A DNA stretch of 64,000 bases, taken from Thalassococcus arenae (lineage in GTDB: Bacteria > Pseudomonadota > Alphaproteobacteria > Rhodobacterales > Rhodobacteraceae). The DNA is taken from positions 1-64,000 of the forward strand of contig NZ_JAHRWL010000003.1 in NCBI RefSeq assembly GCF_019104745.1, in the 5' to 3' direction. Under the pieces are notes generated by a model that was not told the origin of the DNA, ran no database searches, and saw only the letters and a list, made by a program, of their open reading frames with translations. Below are positions 33,530-42,873 of this stretch, piece by piece (the stretch's first letter is position 1; each line of letters begins with the position of its first letter). A program made the translations under genes and the position numbers.

Positions 33530-34477
33530 ATGGCAGACACGACATTCGGACCGAGGGGCTGGACGCCCGAACGCCTCGGATCGCTGAACGGCAGGACCTA
33601 CCTAATCACCGGCGCGAATGCCGGTGCAGGCTTCCAGGCCGCACGTATTCTTTTGTCGAAGGGTGCAAGGGTGGTGATGCTGAACCGAAGCGTCGACAAA
33701 TCCACCGCAGCGATTTCGGATCTGAAACAGGAGTTCGGCGCGGACGCTGACGTGAGCTTTGTCCGCATCGACCTTTCCGAACTTGCGAGCGTGCACGCCG
33801 CAGCGGCAGAAGTGCTCGAGACCATTCCACGGATCGACGCGCTGATCTGCAACGCAGCCATAGCGCAGGTGCCGACAAGACAGCGCACCTTGGACGGTTT
33901 CGAGAGCCAGCTTGGCACAAACCACTACGGCCACTTCGTGCTTTGCGGCAGGCTGTTCGACCGCATCGAGGCCGCGAATGGCCGGATCGTCGTCGTCGCC
34001 AGTCTGGGCTACAGGATGGGCCTGCGGACGATCCAGTTCGACGATCTGAACTGGGACAAGAACTATGGCGCCAATCGGGCCTACAGCCAAAGCAAGCTGG
34101 CTCAGATGATGTTCGCCTACGAACTGCAGGACAGGATCAAGGCCGCAAACAAGAACGTGGGTGTGTATGTCTGCCATCCCGGGTCGTCGGCGACGTCGCT
34201 CATCAGCACCAGCGGCGGTCTTTTGACCCGGATCACCTGGTGGCTCGTGACCAAGTCGCCACTGGTTCAAACTGCGGAAAAGGGTGCCTATCCGGAGATC
34301 ATGTGCGCGACGGAAGAAGGCCTGGAACAACGCGCCCTGTACGGCCCCACGGGACGGATGGAATTCGTCGGCCCGGTCGGCAAGGGTACGCTGGAACCCC
34401 ACGCACACGACAAGGCGGTGATGGAAAAACTGTGGGAACGCTCGGAACAGGAAACGGGTCTGAGCTGGTCGCCATAG
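33530..34477 (+). CDS. short-chain dehydrogenase, retinol-dehydrogenase-like
   Basis: A 315-residue SDR with NAD(P) motif TGANAGAG (about 27-34), CNAAIA, and catalytic Ser in VASLGYRMG with Tyr-x3-Lys in YSQSK. Its length and C-terminal tail resemble retinol dehydrogenase/WW-oxidoreductase-like SDRs that act on lipophilic alcohols or aldehydes. Ribosome site CAGGAGACCAAGC. The 318 bases upstream hold TetR-type operators and no gene, so it is probably repressed by the divergent TetR and induced by a small molecule. Substrate unknown. Confidence 0.85.
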   Translation: MADTTFGPRGWTPERLGSLNGRTYLITGANAGAGFQAARILLSKGARVVMLNRSVDKSTAAISDLKQEFGADADVSFVRIDLSELASVHAAAAEVLETIPRIDALICNAAIAQVPTRQRTLDGFESQLGTNHYGHFVLCGRLFDRIEAANGRIVVVASLGYRMGLRTIQFDDLNWDKNYGANRAYSQSKLAQMMFAYELQDRIKAANKNVGVYVCHPGSSATSLISTSGGLLTRITWWLVTKSPLVQTAEKGAYPEIMCATEEGLEQRALYGPTGRMEFVGPVGKGTLEPHAHDKAVMEKLWERSEQETGLSWSP

Positions 34478-34583
34478 CCACTCTCGACCGCACCCTTGGT
34501 CGGCAGGCCCGTTCGGGTGGGGGAACGCTTAGATGATCGTCATTGCCTTTCGGCATGTCGACGGCCAGTGCCGCATTCCGACG

Positions 34584-35177
34584 TCAGAACCAGCCGATGA
34601 TCACGTCGTAGGCATAGAGGCCGAGATAGGCCAGCGCGATGTTGTACAGGACATTGCCGATGGTCAGCGGCACGACCGTGCGCCAGTACCCGTAGCCTCC
34701 GATGCTGAGGGAGGCGACGACGAAATCGTTGGAAAACGGCGAAACTGTTCCATAGGCGATCAAGGCCGGCGTCACGAGGCGCGGATGGCTGAGGAGATAG
34801 CCGGACAGCCGGTCGATCGTCGCCCGGACACGCGGTGGCAGGCTGCCTTTGACCTGCTTGCCGATCACGAACATCGTGCTGTCGCCCATCATCACACCGA
34901 TGGCGGTGCAGAGCCCCAGCCAGATCGGGTTCAGCCCACCGGCGGCAAGGCTCATCAACACGAAATGGTAGGGAATCCCGGTGAAGGTCGTGAAGCCCCC
35001 GATCATGCCCAGCACGAACATCAGGATATAGGCATTGTCGCTTCCGACCATGTCGATCAGGTCTTCGGCAGGGAAGCTGGCCAAGAAAACGGAAAGCGCG
35101 AGGTAAACGGCGACAACCGCGGCCGCCCTGAGGATCGCCCTCCGACGGCCCGACCGAAGGGGTTGGGCGACCGTCAT
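34584..35177 (-). CDS. DedA/VTT-like membrane protein
   Basis: A 197-residue inner-membrane protein with four to five hydrophobic segments. GIPYHFVLMSLAAGGLNPIW and GVMMGDSTMFVIGK resemble the VTT/SNARE-associated (DedA) re-entrant region, followed by SPFSNDFVVASLSIGGYGYW. DedA proteins are linked to lipid scrambling and membrane homeostasis. Its ATG overlaps the upstream small gene by four bases. It ends convergent to the SDR gene. Confidence 0.75.
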   Translation of the reverse strand: MTVAQPLRSGRRRAILRAAAVVAVYLALSVFLASFPAEDLIDMVGSDNAYILMFVLGMIGGFTTFTGIPYHFVLMSLAAGGLNPIWLGLCTAIGVMMGDSTMFVIGKQVKGSLPPRVRATIDRLSGYLLSHPRLVTPALIAYGTVSPFSNDFVVASLSIGGYGYWRTVVPLTIGNVLYNIALAYLGLYAYDVIIGWF

Positions 35178-35524
35178 GGACGATCCGGGCCCCGAATGAC
35201 CCTGAGCCGGTCGACGACGAATGTACCATCGTCCGCAAAGCTGCCTCGTGTCATGACGTGCTGGCCGATTTCCAGCAGGGCGATATCGGCGACACCCCGC
35301 AACTCGGTTTGCGGCTGAACGGTCAGCACCGTGATCGCCCCTCGGGCGTTCCGGATATCGAGGCTGTCGCCGGCCACGGCGACAACCTCGCCCGCAAGCC
35401 TGTGATAGGCGTTCTGGGCCTGCATATAGAGAAAGAACAGAGACAACAGCGCAAAGGCCGCCGCAATGCCCAGTCCCACGGCGATGGTGCGTCCCAATGA
35501 ATAGGGTTTGGCGTCCTCGCTCAT
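35174..35524 (-). CDS. small membrane-anchored protein with an OB/DUF5666-like domain
   Basis: A 116-residue protein with one N-terminal membrane segment (about 12-34, GRTIAVGLGIAAAFALLSLF) and a beta-rich periplasmic part (LAGEVVAVAGDSLDIRNARG and onward) that looks like a DUF5666/OB-type fold. The ATG at 35524 was chosen over a longer frame since upstream codons lack coding character. It overlaps the DedA-like gene by four bases, so the two are co-expressed and may act together. Function unknown. Confidence 0.65.
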   Translation of the reverse strand: MSEDAKPYSLGRTIAVGLGIAAAFALLSLFFLYMQAQNAYHRLAGEVVAVAGDSLDIRNARGAITVLTVQPQTELRGVADIALLEIGQHVMTRGSFADDGTFVVDRLRVIRGPDRP

Positions 35525-36428
35525 GTCACCACACCTAAGAAACGGTTTCGAACATTTGCATTCCACCAGGGTGGATCGAATCCATTGTCGCACAGCACGA
35601 AGCCGCGGGATCACACCGTGCACAAGGACAACGAAGATCACCTCGCAAACAACTGAAAAACAGCGGAAAACGCCCAGGGGCTGTCAAGGGCGCAAGAGAC
35701 GGCTGCGCGACCTCGATGACTGCGTTCGGCGGCATTCAGCGATCTCCTGCGCGCGGCCGGCATTCGGAACGGGCCCGCAACGCACAGCATATGCACGCTG
35801 CATCGGACTTGCCACCCTTCCCGGTTCGACGTCATCCGTCCGGACAACCCCGGAACGCCGCGCCGACAGGTCGTTGTCAACAAGCAGGCCCGTTATTGCG
35901 GAAACGGCGGGACGGCTTCCGGTCGGCCTGTCCTGTCCGCCGACCACATGACCATCCCGGCGTCGTCGGTGCGCGTTTCCATCGCCCGTGGTTTTCGAAC
36001 ATCCGGCGGCTTTGGGAACCGCGGGCCTGCCTTCGCGGGAATGCCAACTCAGGCGGCGGACACAGGGAATTGCGGATGGCGGTTTCGGATCATCGGCTTC
36101 TGGACGCGGTGTTGCGTCCGCGGGTTTCAGCATCCTCCGCTCCACGACCCGGCCCAGCCGCGCGATGCCGGCTGACTGCGCGGCACTGCATTCCGAGACG
36201 TCGAGGCGTTTTTGTCCGCATTCAGTGCGCGCCGGATGGTCCCCAACGATGCCGGTGCCGTTCGCGGCATCGGCATCGGTCTGTAGTCTTCCGGCGCGGA
36301 GTGTTGCACCAGAAGGGCGTCACCGGCGTGATCCATTGCGCATGTCGAATCGATCGCTTGACCGACCATATCGGCGCGACCGAAGTCGATTTGCCAGCGG
36401 GGTATCGTGCTGCCGTTGCGGCGATACG
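35525..36428. other. 904-base stretch without a recognisable gene
   Basis: Frames open here on both strands are arginine/proline-rich and read like high-GC noise. At 36019-36043 the sequence CCGCGGGCCTGCCTTCGCGG followed by GAATG has short inverted arms (CCGCG/CGCGG) and resembles the scattered CATTCCCGCG-type palindromic repeats of proteobacteria. The rest may be decayed coding DNA; I see no gene I can support. Confidence 0.5.
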
Positions 36429-37235
36429 CTATTGGGCGGTCCAGCCACCATCGACGGGAATGGTGGTTCCGGTGACATTGTGCGCCATCGGGTGACAAAG
36501 CCAGAGCGTCAGCGCGCCGATCTCGGCAGGGTCCGACGTCCGGCGCGAGGGTTGCTTTTCCGCCAGCAGGTCCGCGATGCCCTTGTCGCGATCGCCTCCG
36601 AACTTTTCGGCCCGGGCCGCGACCTGTGGCTCGATGATGGCGGTTTCCGTCCAGCCCGGCGCGATGCAATTGACCGTGACCCCGCCCGAGGCCTTGTCGC
36701 CCGCCGCGGCGTATTCCAGTGCCGCGACCTTGCTGAGACCGACCAGCCCGAATTTCGACGCGACATAGGGCGCCTTGTTGACCGACGCGACCAGCCCATG
36801 CACCGAAGCGATGTTGATAACGCGCCCGTAGCCCCGGTCGGCCATCGCCGGCATCGCCAACCGCATGGTATGGAACGCGGCAGACAGGTTCACGGCCATG
36901 ATCGCATCCCAGGTCGCGGCATCGGCCTGGGCGAGGCTGACGGTCTTCTGGATGCCGGCGTTGTTCACCAGGATATCCGCACCGCCCCAATCCGCCACCT
37001 CGGCCATCATTCGTTCGATGGCCGGGACATCGCGCATGTCTGCATCGAAGAATCGCGCATCAGCTGCGCCGGCGTCGCGCAACCGCGACACGGCGGCGGC
37101 TGCGGCTGCGGGGCTGGCGAGCCCGTGCACCCCGATCCGCGCCCCTGCCCCGGCCAGCGCCTGCGCGATGGCCAGGCCGATCCCCTGGACCGATCCGGTG
37201 ACCAGCGCGGTCCGCGCCTTCAGATCCCCCGTCAT
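36429..37235 (-). CDS. bdhA: 3-hydroxybutyrate-dehydrogenase-like SDR
   Basis: A 268-residue SDR with TGSVQGIG (about 14-21), NNAGIQ, catalytic Ser in NIASVHGLV and YVASKFG. The C-terminal half has NCIAPGWTETAIIEPQV and LLAEKQPSRRTSDPAEIGAL, the signature of D-3-hydroxybutyrate dehydrogenases. It would interconvert acetoacetate and 3-hydroxybutyrate, or a longer 3-hydroxy acid. It is the last gene of the thiolase-ligase-dehydrogenase operon and overlaps the ligase stop by four bases. That context suggests a substrate other than free hydroxybutyrate is possible. Confidence 0.82.
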   Translation of the reverse strand: MTGDLKARTALVTGSVQGIGLAIAQALAGAGARIGVHGLASPAAAAAAVSRLRDAGAADARFFDADMRDVPAIERMMAEVADWGGADILVNNAGIQKTVSLAQADAATWDAIMAVNLSAAFHTMRLAMPAMADRGYGRVINIASVHGLVASVNKAPYVASKFGLVGLSKVAALEYAAAGDKASGGVTVNCIAPGWTETAIIEPQVAARAEKFGGDRDKGIADLLAEKQPSRRTSDPAEIGALTLWLCHPMAHNVTGTTIPVDGGWTAQ

Positions 37236-38752
37236 GTCGCATCTCCTTTCAGTATCTCGCGCAGGTCGGTCTTCACCACCTTGCCATAGTTGTTCTTGGG
37301 CAGCGCATCGACAAAGCGGTAGGTCTTCGGCCGTTTGAACCGTGCGATCCGGTCAAGACACAACGCATCCAGCACCGCGGCATCGGCCGTCTGACCGGGC
37401 ACGCAGGCCACGAAGGCGACGACCACTTCGCCCCATTCCGGGTCCGGTTTGCCCACCACGGCGACCTCGTGCACCGCGGGATGGGTCAGCAGCACCTCTT
37501 CGACTTCGCGCGGATAGATGTTGCTGCCACCCGAAATGATGACGTCCTTCGAGCGGTCCTGCAGCGTCACATAGCCGTCTTCGTCCATCCATCCGATGTC
37601 ACCGGTCCAGAGCCAGCCGCCCTTCAGGGTCTCCGCCGTCGCCGTCGGGTTTCTCCAATATCCCGGCATCACCGTCGCGCCGCGAACGGCGATCTCGCCG
37701 ACATCGCCGCGGGGCAGTTCCCGACCGTCCGCATCGAGGATCGCGACCTCGACCGTGCATTGCGCGCGACCCACGGAATTGAGCCGCGCGCGCCAGCGCG
37801 GGCTTTTGCGATCGGCGACATCCAAGCGGGACAGGGCGGTTATTCCCATCGGGCATTCGCCCTGCCCATAGATCTGCACGAAACGCGGCCCCATGACCTC
37901 GACCGCTTCGAGGATGTCGGCCTCGTACATCGGCCCGCCGGCATAGACGATGGTGCGCAAGCCTTCGCCGTCGTGTCCCGTCGCCTTGGCTGCATCAACC
38001 AGGCGGCGAACCATCGTCGGCGCCGCGAACATCGAGACAGGCCCGACCTGCGTCGCCAGCGAAAGGATCTCGCGCGCGTCGAAGCCTCCGCTTTCCGGCA
38101 CCACGTGGCGCGCCGCGCGCAGGACATGCATGAAGTTGTAGAGCCCCGCACCGTGACTCATGGGGGCGGCGTAGAGTATCGCGTCCTCCATTCTCACGTC
38201 GTCCACATCGACGAAGTAGCTCAACGTCATCGATGCGATGTTGGCGCAACTCATCATCACGCCCTTGGGTCGGCCCGTGGTACCCGAGGTGAAGAAAAGC
38301 CAGGCGATGTCTTTGTCGGCAAGTGGCACCGGCTGCGGGTTCCCGGTCTGCTCCCGCATCCGGTCGAAGCCCGCACCCTGGGTCGAGATGATGTCGACAG
38401 AGACACGGTCGGCCAGCGCCGCCGCGCTTTTGTCGTCGGCAAAAACCAGCGACACATCGGACTCGCCGATGATCCAGGCTGCCTCGTCCTCGTGCAACTT
38501 GCCATTGATCGGAACCGCCGCGGCGCCGGTCCACCAGATGCCGTAAAGCGCCTCGAGGTACTCGGTGCTGTTCTGCATGAACAACGCCACCCGGTCGCCC
38601 TTGCCGATACCCCGCTGCGCAAGCGCGGCACCGACGCCAGCGGCGCGGGCGGCAAACGCCGCGTAATCGGCCTCTTGCGTTGTTCCCTTGAACAGCGCCG
38701 GTGCAGTGCCGTGACGGGCCGCTGCGCGGGCAAGCCAGGTCGCGGGGTTCAT
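37232..38752 (-). CDS. acyl-CoA synthetase (AMP-forming)
   Basis: A 506-residue member of the ANL superfamily. Motifs in order: the P-loop FFTSGTTGRPKG (about 152-163), YGQGE, GWLWTGDIGWMDEDGY, DRSKDVIISGGSNIYPREVE, and the C-terminal catalytic lysine in PKNNYGKVVK. It activates a carboxylic acid to its CoA thioester through an acyl-adenylate. It overlaps the thiolase stop and the SDR start by four bases each. Sequence does not define chain length; medium-chain or aromatic acids are possible. Confidence 0.9.
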   Translation of the reverse strand: MNPATWLARAAARHGTAPALFKGTTQEADYAAFAARAAGVGAALAQRGIGKGDRVALFMQNSTEYLEALYGIWWTGAAAVPINGKLHEDEAAWIIGESDVSLVFADDKSAAALADRVSVDIISTQGAGFDRMREQTGNPQPVPLADKDIAWLFFTSGTTGRPKGVMMSCANIASMTLSYFVDVDDVRMEDAILYAAPMSHGAGLYNFMHVLRAARHVVPESGGFDAREILSLATQVGPVSMFAAPTMVRRLVDAAKATGHDGEGLRTIVYAGGPMYEADILEAVEVMGPRFVQIYGQGECPMGITALSRLDVADRKSPRWRARLNSVGRAQCTVEVAILDADGRELPRGDVGEIAVRGATVMPGYWRNPTATAETLKGGWLWTGDIGWMDEDGYVTLQDRSKDVIISGGSNIYPREVEEVLLTHPAVHEVAVVGKPDPEWGEVVVAFVACVPGQTADAAVLDALCLDRIARFKRPKTYRFVDALPKNNYGKVVKTDLREILKGDAT

Positions 38753-39909
38753 GCCATCCGCTCCAGGATCGAACAGTAGTTGGCGACACCAGAACCACCC
38801 ATGTTGAATACCGCCGCCAATTCTGCACCGGGCACTTGCATGGCATCGGCCGTTCCGGTCACCTGACGTGCGGCCAGAACATGCATGGACACCCCCGTCG
38901 CGCCCACCGGATGGCCCTTGGCCTTGAGCCCGCCGGACAGGTTCACTGGCAACCGCCCGTTGCGCGCGGTTTCGCCATGGGCGACCAGCGCCGCCCCTTG
39001 ACCCTTGTCAGCCAGACCCATCGCCTCGTAGATCAACAGCTCGGCTATCGTGAAACAGTCGTGCACTTCGGCCAGGTCCAGGTCGTTCACCGTTATCTTC
39101 GCCTGTTCGAAAGCAGCGGCAAAGCAGCGCCGCGCCGCTGTCAGTTCGGTCGGATCACGCCGCGACATCGGCAGGACGTCGTTCATCTGAACCGCGCCGC
39201 GGAAACGCACTGCGCGCGGGAAGTTGCGCGCCATATCATCCGCAACCATGATCAACGCCGCCGCGCCGTCGCTGACCGGGGAACAATCGGTCAGGCGCAA
39301 GGGCGGCGCGATCATGGGGTTCTTGTCCGAAACCGTGTTGCAGGCTTCAAGGCTCAGGGCCTTGTGCAGATGTGCCAGCGGGTTGTCGAGCGCCGCCGCG
39401 TGGTTCTTGGCGGCGATCCCCGCCAGGGCGGCCGACTGGTCGCCATAAGCCTGGAAATAGGCCTGGGCGAAGCGGGCGAAAATCTGCGGAAACGACATCC
39501 CCGCCTCTTCCGCCTGATAGGACGCGCCGGCCAGGGCTTCGGTCACTCGCCCGGTATCCTGTTCGGTCATCTTTTCCGCCCCGATGACCAGGGCCGTGCG
39601 CACCCGGCCCGCGGCAATGGCGTCGCGCGCGGCATAGATGGCCGCCGAGCCCGAGGCACAGGCGTTTTCGACCCGCGTCGCTGGCGTGAACCGCATCGCC
39701 GGATCGAGCGCAAGCGCCATCGACGCGGCGAAGGCGTCCGGGACCAGTCCGTTGTTGAAGTGGCCCAGCCAGATCGCGTCCACGTCGCCGGGCGTCAACC
39801 CGGCGTGGTCCAAAGCCGCGCCCGCAGCTTCCAGCACGAGCGCCTCGAATGGTTTTTCCTTCTGCGGACCGAACGGGGTATGCCCCCAACCCACGATCAT
39901 CGCTTCCAT
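38749..39909 (-). CDS. thiolase, lipid-transfer-protein (SCP-x) type
   Basis: A 386-residue thiolase-fold protein of the SCP-x/lipid-transfer type. Likely nucleophile is Cys84 in ENACASGSAA; other active-site stretches are HDCFTIAE and GGLKAKGHPVGATG. These non-canonical thiolases occur in steroid, aromatic and other acyl-CoA pathways. The ATG at 39909 was preferred since upstream codons are promoter DNA. It is first in the operon with an acyl-CoA ligase and an SDR; together they could activate, oxidise and cleave a 3-hydroxy acid. A PAS-LuxR gene is divergent 80 bases away. Confidence 0.85.
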   Translation of the reverse strand: MEAMIVGWGHTPFGPQKEKPFEALVLEAAGAALDHAGLTPGDVDAIWLGHFNNGLVPDAFAASMALALDPAMRFTPATRVENACASGSAAIYAARDAIAAGRVRTALVIGAEKMTEQDTGRVTEALAGASYQAEEAGMSFPQIFARFAQAYFQAYGDQSAALAGIAAKNHAAALDNPLAHLHKALSLEACNTVSDKNPMIAPPLRLTDCSPVSDGAAALIMVADDMARNFPRAVRFRGAVQMNDVLPMSRRDPTELTAARRCFAAAFEQAKITVNDLDLAEVHDCFTIAELLIYEAMGLADKGQGAALVAHGETARNGRLPVNLSGGLKAKGHPVGATGVSMHVLAARQVTGTADAMQVPGAELAAVFNMGGSGVANYCSILERMA

Positions 39910-39989
39910 GCTTGCCTCCGTGTTCGGACCACGGATACTACGGCCGCAGCCATCCGGCCAATTCCGGAAGACTACGTAACGGGACGGAC

Positions 39990-40535
39990 ATGCAGGACCT
40001 TGCGACCCTGGCATTCGATCACGCGCCGGTCGGGCTGATCTATTCCGAGGATCGGGTGATCCGGCGCTGCAACCCGGCATTCGCACGGATGTTCGAGTAT
40101 CCGCATGACGCGTTCGAGGGCCGATCGCTGTCGTTCCTCTACCCGTCGGATGCGGAATTCGAGCGTATCGGGCGGCTCGGCGCAGAAAAGATGTCGGGCA
40201 GCGGGCGTTATCGGGATGAACGCATCATGCGACGCGCCTCGGGCGAACTGTTCTGGTGCCGTGTCAGGGGGCAGTCGCTCGAAGCCGCGACACCGTTCGC
40301 GCGCGCGGTGTGGAGCTTTGCCGACATATCCGAATCCCGTCCCGCAACCGGCCTGACGACGCGGGAAAGGCAGGTGGCCAAGATGCTGGCCGAGGGGTTG
40401 ACCTCGAAAGAGATCGCCCGCGGTCTCGGCATATCGCCGCGCACGGTCGAGGTGCATCGCAGCCGGCTGATGGCCAAGTTCAATGCTCGAAACAGTCTCG
40501 AACTGGTGGCCCAGCTTGCCGGAATACCGCTCTAG
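39990..40535 (+). CDS. PAS-LuxR regulator
   Basis: A 181-residue regulator. Residues 5-110 form a PAS domain (FDHAPVGLIYSEDRVIRRCN and onward, ending WSFADISE), and residues 118-175 a LuxR/GerE helix-turn-helix (LTTRERQVAKMLAEGLTSKE, IARGLGISPRTVEVHRS). There is no receiver domain, so it senses a ligand or redox state directly through PAS. It diverges from the thiolase operon across 80 bases that include a TACGTA palindrome, and probably controls it. Confidence 0.88.
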   Translation: MQDLATLAFDHAPVGLIYSEDRVIRRCNPAFARMFEYPHDAFEGRSLSFLYPSDAEFERIGRLGAEKMSGSGRYRDERIMRRASGELFWCRVRGQSLEAATPFARAVWSFADISESRPATGLTTRERQVAKMLAEGLTSKEIARGLGISPRTVEVHRSRLMAKFNARNSLELVAQLAGIPL

Positions 40536-40951
40536 CTCGGTGGCGCAGACGGTTGCTCGATCCCGGCGCGGTCGATCGATGGTGTGTACCAAGCCCAAGG
40601 CGGCAGCGATCTGCCTTGCGCCTTTTCTTTGGCCGAAATCTCGGCCCTGCAGCGGTTTCGCCTTGGCGTGACAGACCATCACCCACGCACCGTGCATGTG
40701 CGGCCATGACTGCAACGTGATCCCGGCAAAGGATCCAGAGGCCGCAGGCGCTGGCGCAAGCGGTACCTCCCGCGTCGATCAAACGATTGTCGCAGCGTCC
40801 CGAGGATGCCGGCCCACTGCCTTGTCGGACCGGGCCGGGACACCGTGACGGATATCTCTGCACACCTGACGCTGGCCGACGAACCTCGGCCTGACGGGAT
40901 CAGAAAACGATGGTGCTTTCGTCGCCCTTTGATCGAAACGCTTGGGGTGTT
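40536..40951. other. 416-base stretch without a recognisable gene
   Basis: This lies between the convergent ends of the PAS-LuxR and DUF1045 genes. Open frames are arginine-rich with no ribosome sites or known motifs. I see no terminator with a clear T-run. Confidence 0.5.
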
Positions 40952-41623
40952 TCATCCACCAAGGGCATAGCGCCGGATCAATTCGAACCTGCCATCCTGC
41001 CGTTCACCGACCAACGCCACGGCGTCCAGGACGAAGGGCGCCGGCAGCTCTGGCATGACGGACAAAGCGCGTTCGGTCCACAACGCGATCTGCGCGACCG
41101 GCAATCGATCCGTCAGCGTCAGATGAAACCGGAACTCCTCCATGACATAGGGGTACCCCCAACGCCGCAGCAAAGCGTCTTGCCTGTCCGACAATCCGAA
41201 CTTGCGTCGGCGCGCAAGTTCCACCGCGTCCATGGGTGCGCGGAACCCGTCCAGCGCCTCGACGCAGGTGGCCGCGACCCGCGCGATTTCCACAGCTTTT
41301 CCCAATGGCACCAGAGCAAGAAAGCGACCCAGGCGCGAAAGGGTCAGGCCCTGGGCCTGGCCGGGTGGACACGTCGTCGCCATTCGCGCCACGGCCCGCT
41401 GCAACCCCGACAGGTCCGTGCCATCGGCCAGTCGGAAAGGTGGTTTGAGCGTGCCGTGAAAGCCGTATCTGCGCGGTGACCCGGTCACGTCATCCAGCCC
41501 CGGCATGTCCGGATGGCGGACCGGTTGACCGGCGGCGACATCCCACCCCAACCACGTCGCTCCGAAATCGGCCAACGCACCGGCAGGCGGCAGATAGAAG
41601 ATCGCGTATCGGCTGAACGACAT
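40952..41623 (-). CDS. DUF1045 family 2H-phosphoesterase-like protein
   Basis: A 223-residue DUF1045 protein. It starts SRYAIFYLPPAGALADFGAT and contains the two H-x-T motifs of the 2H phosphoesterase superfamily: YGFHGTLKPPF (about 73) and FRFHLTLTDRL (about 178). DUF1045 genes usually sit in phosphonate (phn) operons with a presumed cyclic phosphate step; no phn gene is visible here, so this one is an orphan. The start at 41623 was chosen because family members begin right at R-Y-A-I-Y/F; an ATG at 41674 would add 17 residues. Confidence 0.8.
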   Translation of the reverse strand: MSFSRYAIFYLPPAGALADFGATWLGWDVAAGQPVRHPDMPGLDDVTGSPRRYGFHGTLKPPFRLADGTDLSGLQRAVARMATTCPPGQAQGLTLSRLGRFLALVPLGKAVEIARVAATCVEALDGFRAPMDAVELARRRKFGLSDRQDALLRRWGYPYVMEEFRFHLTLTDRLPVAQIALWTERALSVMPELPAPFVLDAVALVGERQDGRFELIRRYALGG

Positions 41624-41831
41624 GGGCACTCGCTTCGTTTCGGCCTCTTGGACCAAGGCGCGTATCGGTTCCATGTCAGATGTGCCGGCTTTCGCCAATG
41701 GCCGTCTTGCGCTGTCCGAACCTGTCGAGACCGGCCGGACCGCGGCGACCGGCGAAAGCGGCACGGGGCCCGCCGGGGTCATCGACCGCGCCGCCCGCCC
41801 CGCGGGGGTGCAGCCGGGGGTGACGGGCCGT

Positions 41832-42122
41832 TCACCTGCGTTCGTCGTATCCGTCGTGGCGGGAATCGCGCAGTTCACGCCGGGTCAGAGCATCGACGAT
41901 GCTTTCCCGGTCAGCCAAAAGGTAAACCCGGGCTGCGTGCAGGGCAACGGCAAGGCCCCAACCCATCAAGGGCCAGACGAACCACATCGTTCCGGGCGAC
42001 GTGAGCAGATTGACAATCACCAGCAGGACCATGACCGCCGCATAGACCCCGACATGAGCAAAGAAAGCGTATTTGACCTCGGCGCGCCCTCTCGCCTTCT
42101 CATAGTTTTCCGTCGATGACAT
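41832..42122 (-). CDS. 2TM-domain small membrane protein
   Basis: A 96-residue protein with the 2TM domain: YEKARGRAEVKYAFFAHVGV, then two membrane segments and the pattern TMWFVWPLMGWGLAVALHAA. A short charged tail follows (RRELRDSRHDGYDERR). 2TM domains occur alone or attached to LytTR/histidine kinase proteins; the role of stand-alone forms is not known. The ATG at 42122 follows GGAGGG at good spacing. The 53 bases upstream lead straight into a decayed LysR gene. Confidence 0.75.
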   Translation of the reverse strand: MSSTENYEKARGRAEVKYAFFAHVGVYAAVMVLLVIVNLLTSPGTMWFVWPLMGWGLAVALHAARVYLLADRESIVDALTRRELRDSRHDGYDERR

Positions 42123-42174
42123 CGTCGCGCCCTCCAAGCCATGTATCCAGTGCGGGACAACCCTAAAACGAACG

Positions 42175-42667
42175 AGACGCGTCGGTTGTGACCAAGATCA
42201 ATCCCGCAATCGGATTGGCTTGCCTTTGCCGGGGCGCCGCACGCGACGCCGCACGCTTCGCCCCGCAAATCGACTTCGTGTTCCGTCAGATCGCGCGAAA
42301 CCTCGACCTCGGGGTTCTGCTCAATGAGTTTCGGCAAGGCGGGGATCACCCAAGTTTTCCAAAGGCACTCATGGAGACGATCCTGAGCTTGCCGTGCGGA
42401 GTGCGGTCGACATTTAGGAAGAAACCTGTACCCTTTTCTGAACCGTTCGGTCATCGCACTGTACTTTTCGTGAAGGTCCAGCCCTTCCTGCGTCGGCGAT
42501 ACACCCGTCCGCGCGCGGTCGAGCAGACGACGGCAAACATAGTTGTCCAGCAATCCGATCGGCCCACCGACCGCCGAAGGCGTATGCCTGCTAGAACTTG
42601 CCCAAACCGAGTTGCTTTTCTGCTCGACCACCGTCGGAACGATCAGCATTGCTGCATAGATGTCCGT
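42175..42667 (-). pseudogene. decayed LysR-family regulator gene
   Basis: An open frame carries a degraded LysR sequence. The helix-turn-helix remnant reads AMLIVPTVVEQKSNSVWASS then RHTPSAVGGPIGLLDNYV and CRRLLDRARTGVSPTQEG (a normal gene would read close to AVSRQIRLLEDYVGRRLFDR, then ARTGVSLTPEG). The effector domain begins with WVIPALPKLIEQNPEVEVS but ends after about 160 residues of recognisable sequence, roughly half length. Cysteines replace conserved residues, and there is no proper start. It is a remnant without evident function. Confidence 0.7.
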
Positions 42668-42873
42668 TTCTGCGGCCCTCCTTTTCGTGTGGCCACGGAC
42701 GCCGTGCCGGATTGCGAACGCGCATGAGCCACCAGGAAAACCTGTGTCCGCTGCGCAGCAAGAATTCCGCAACGCACCAAGGCTAGCGGAACGAACGTGG
42801 CAATCAGACGTTCGACAGGCCGCGACGACGGGACACGGCATCCGGCACTGCTGTTATCCGGGCCCCACGGCTT

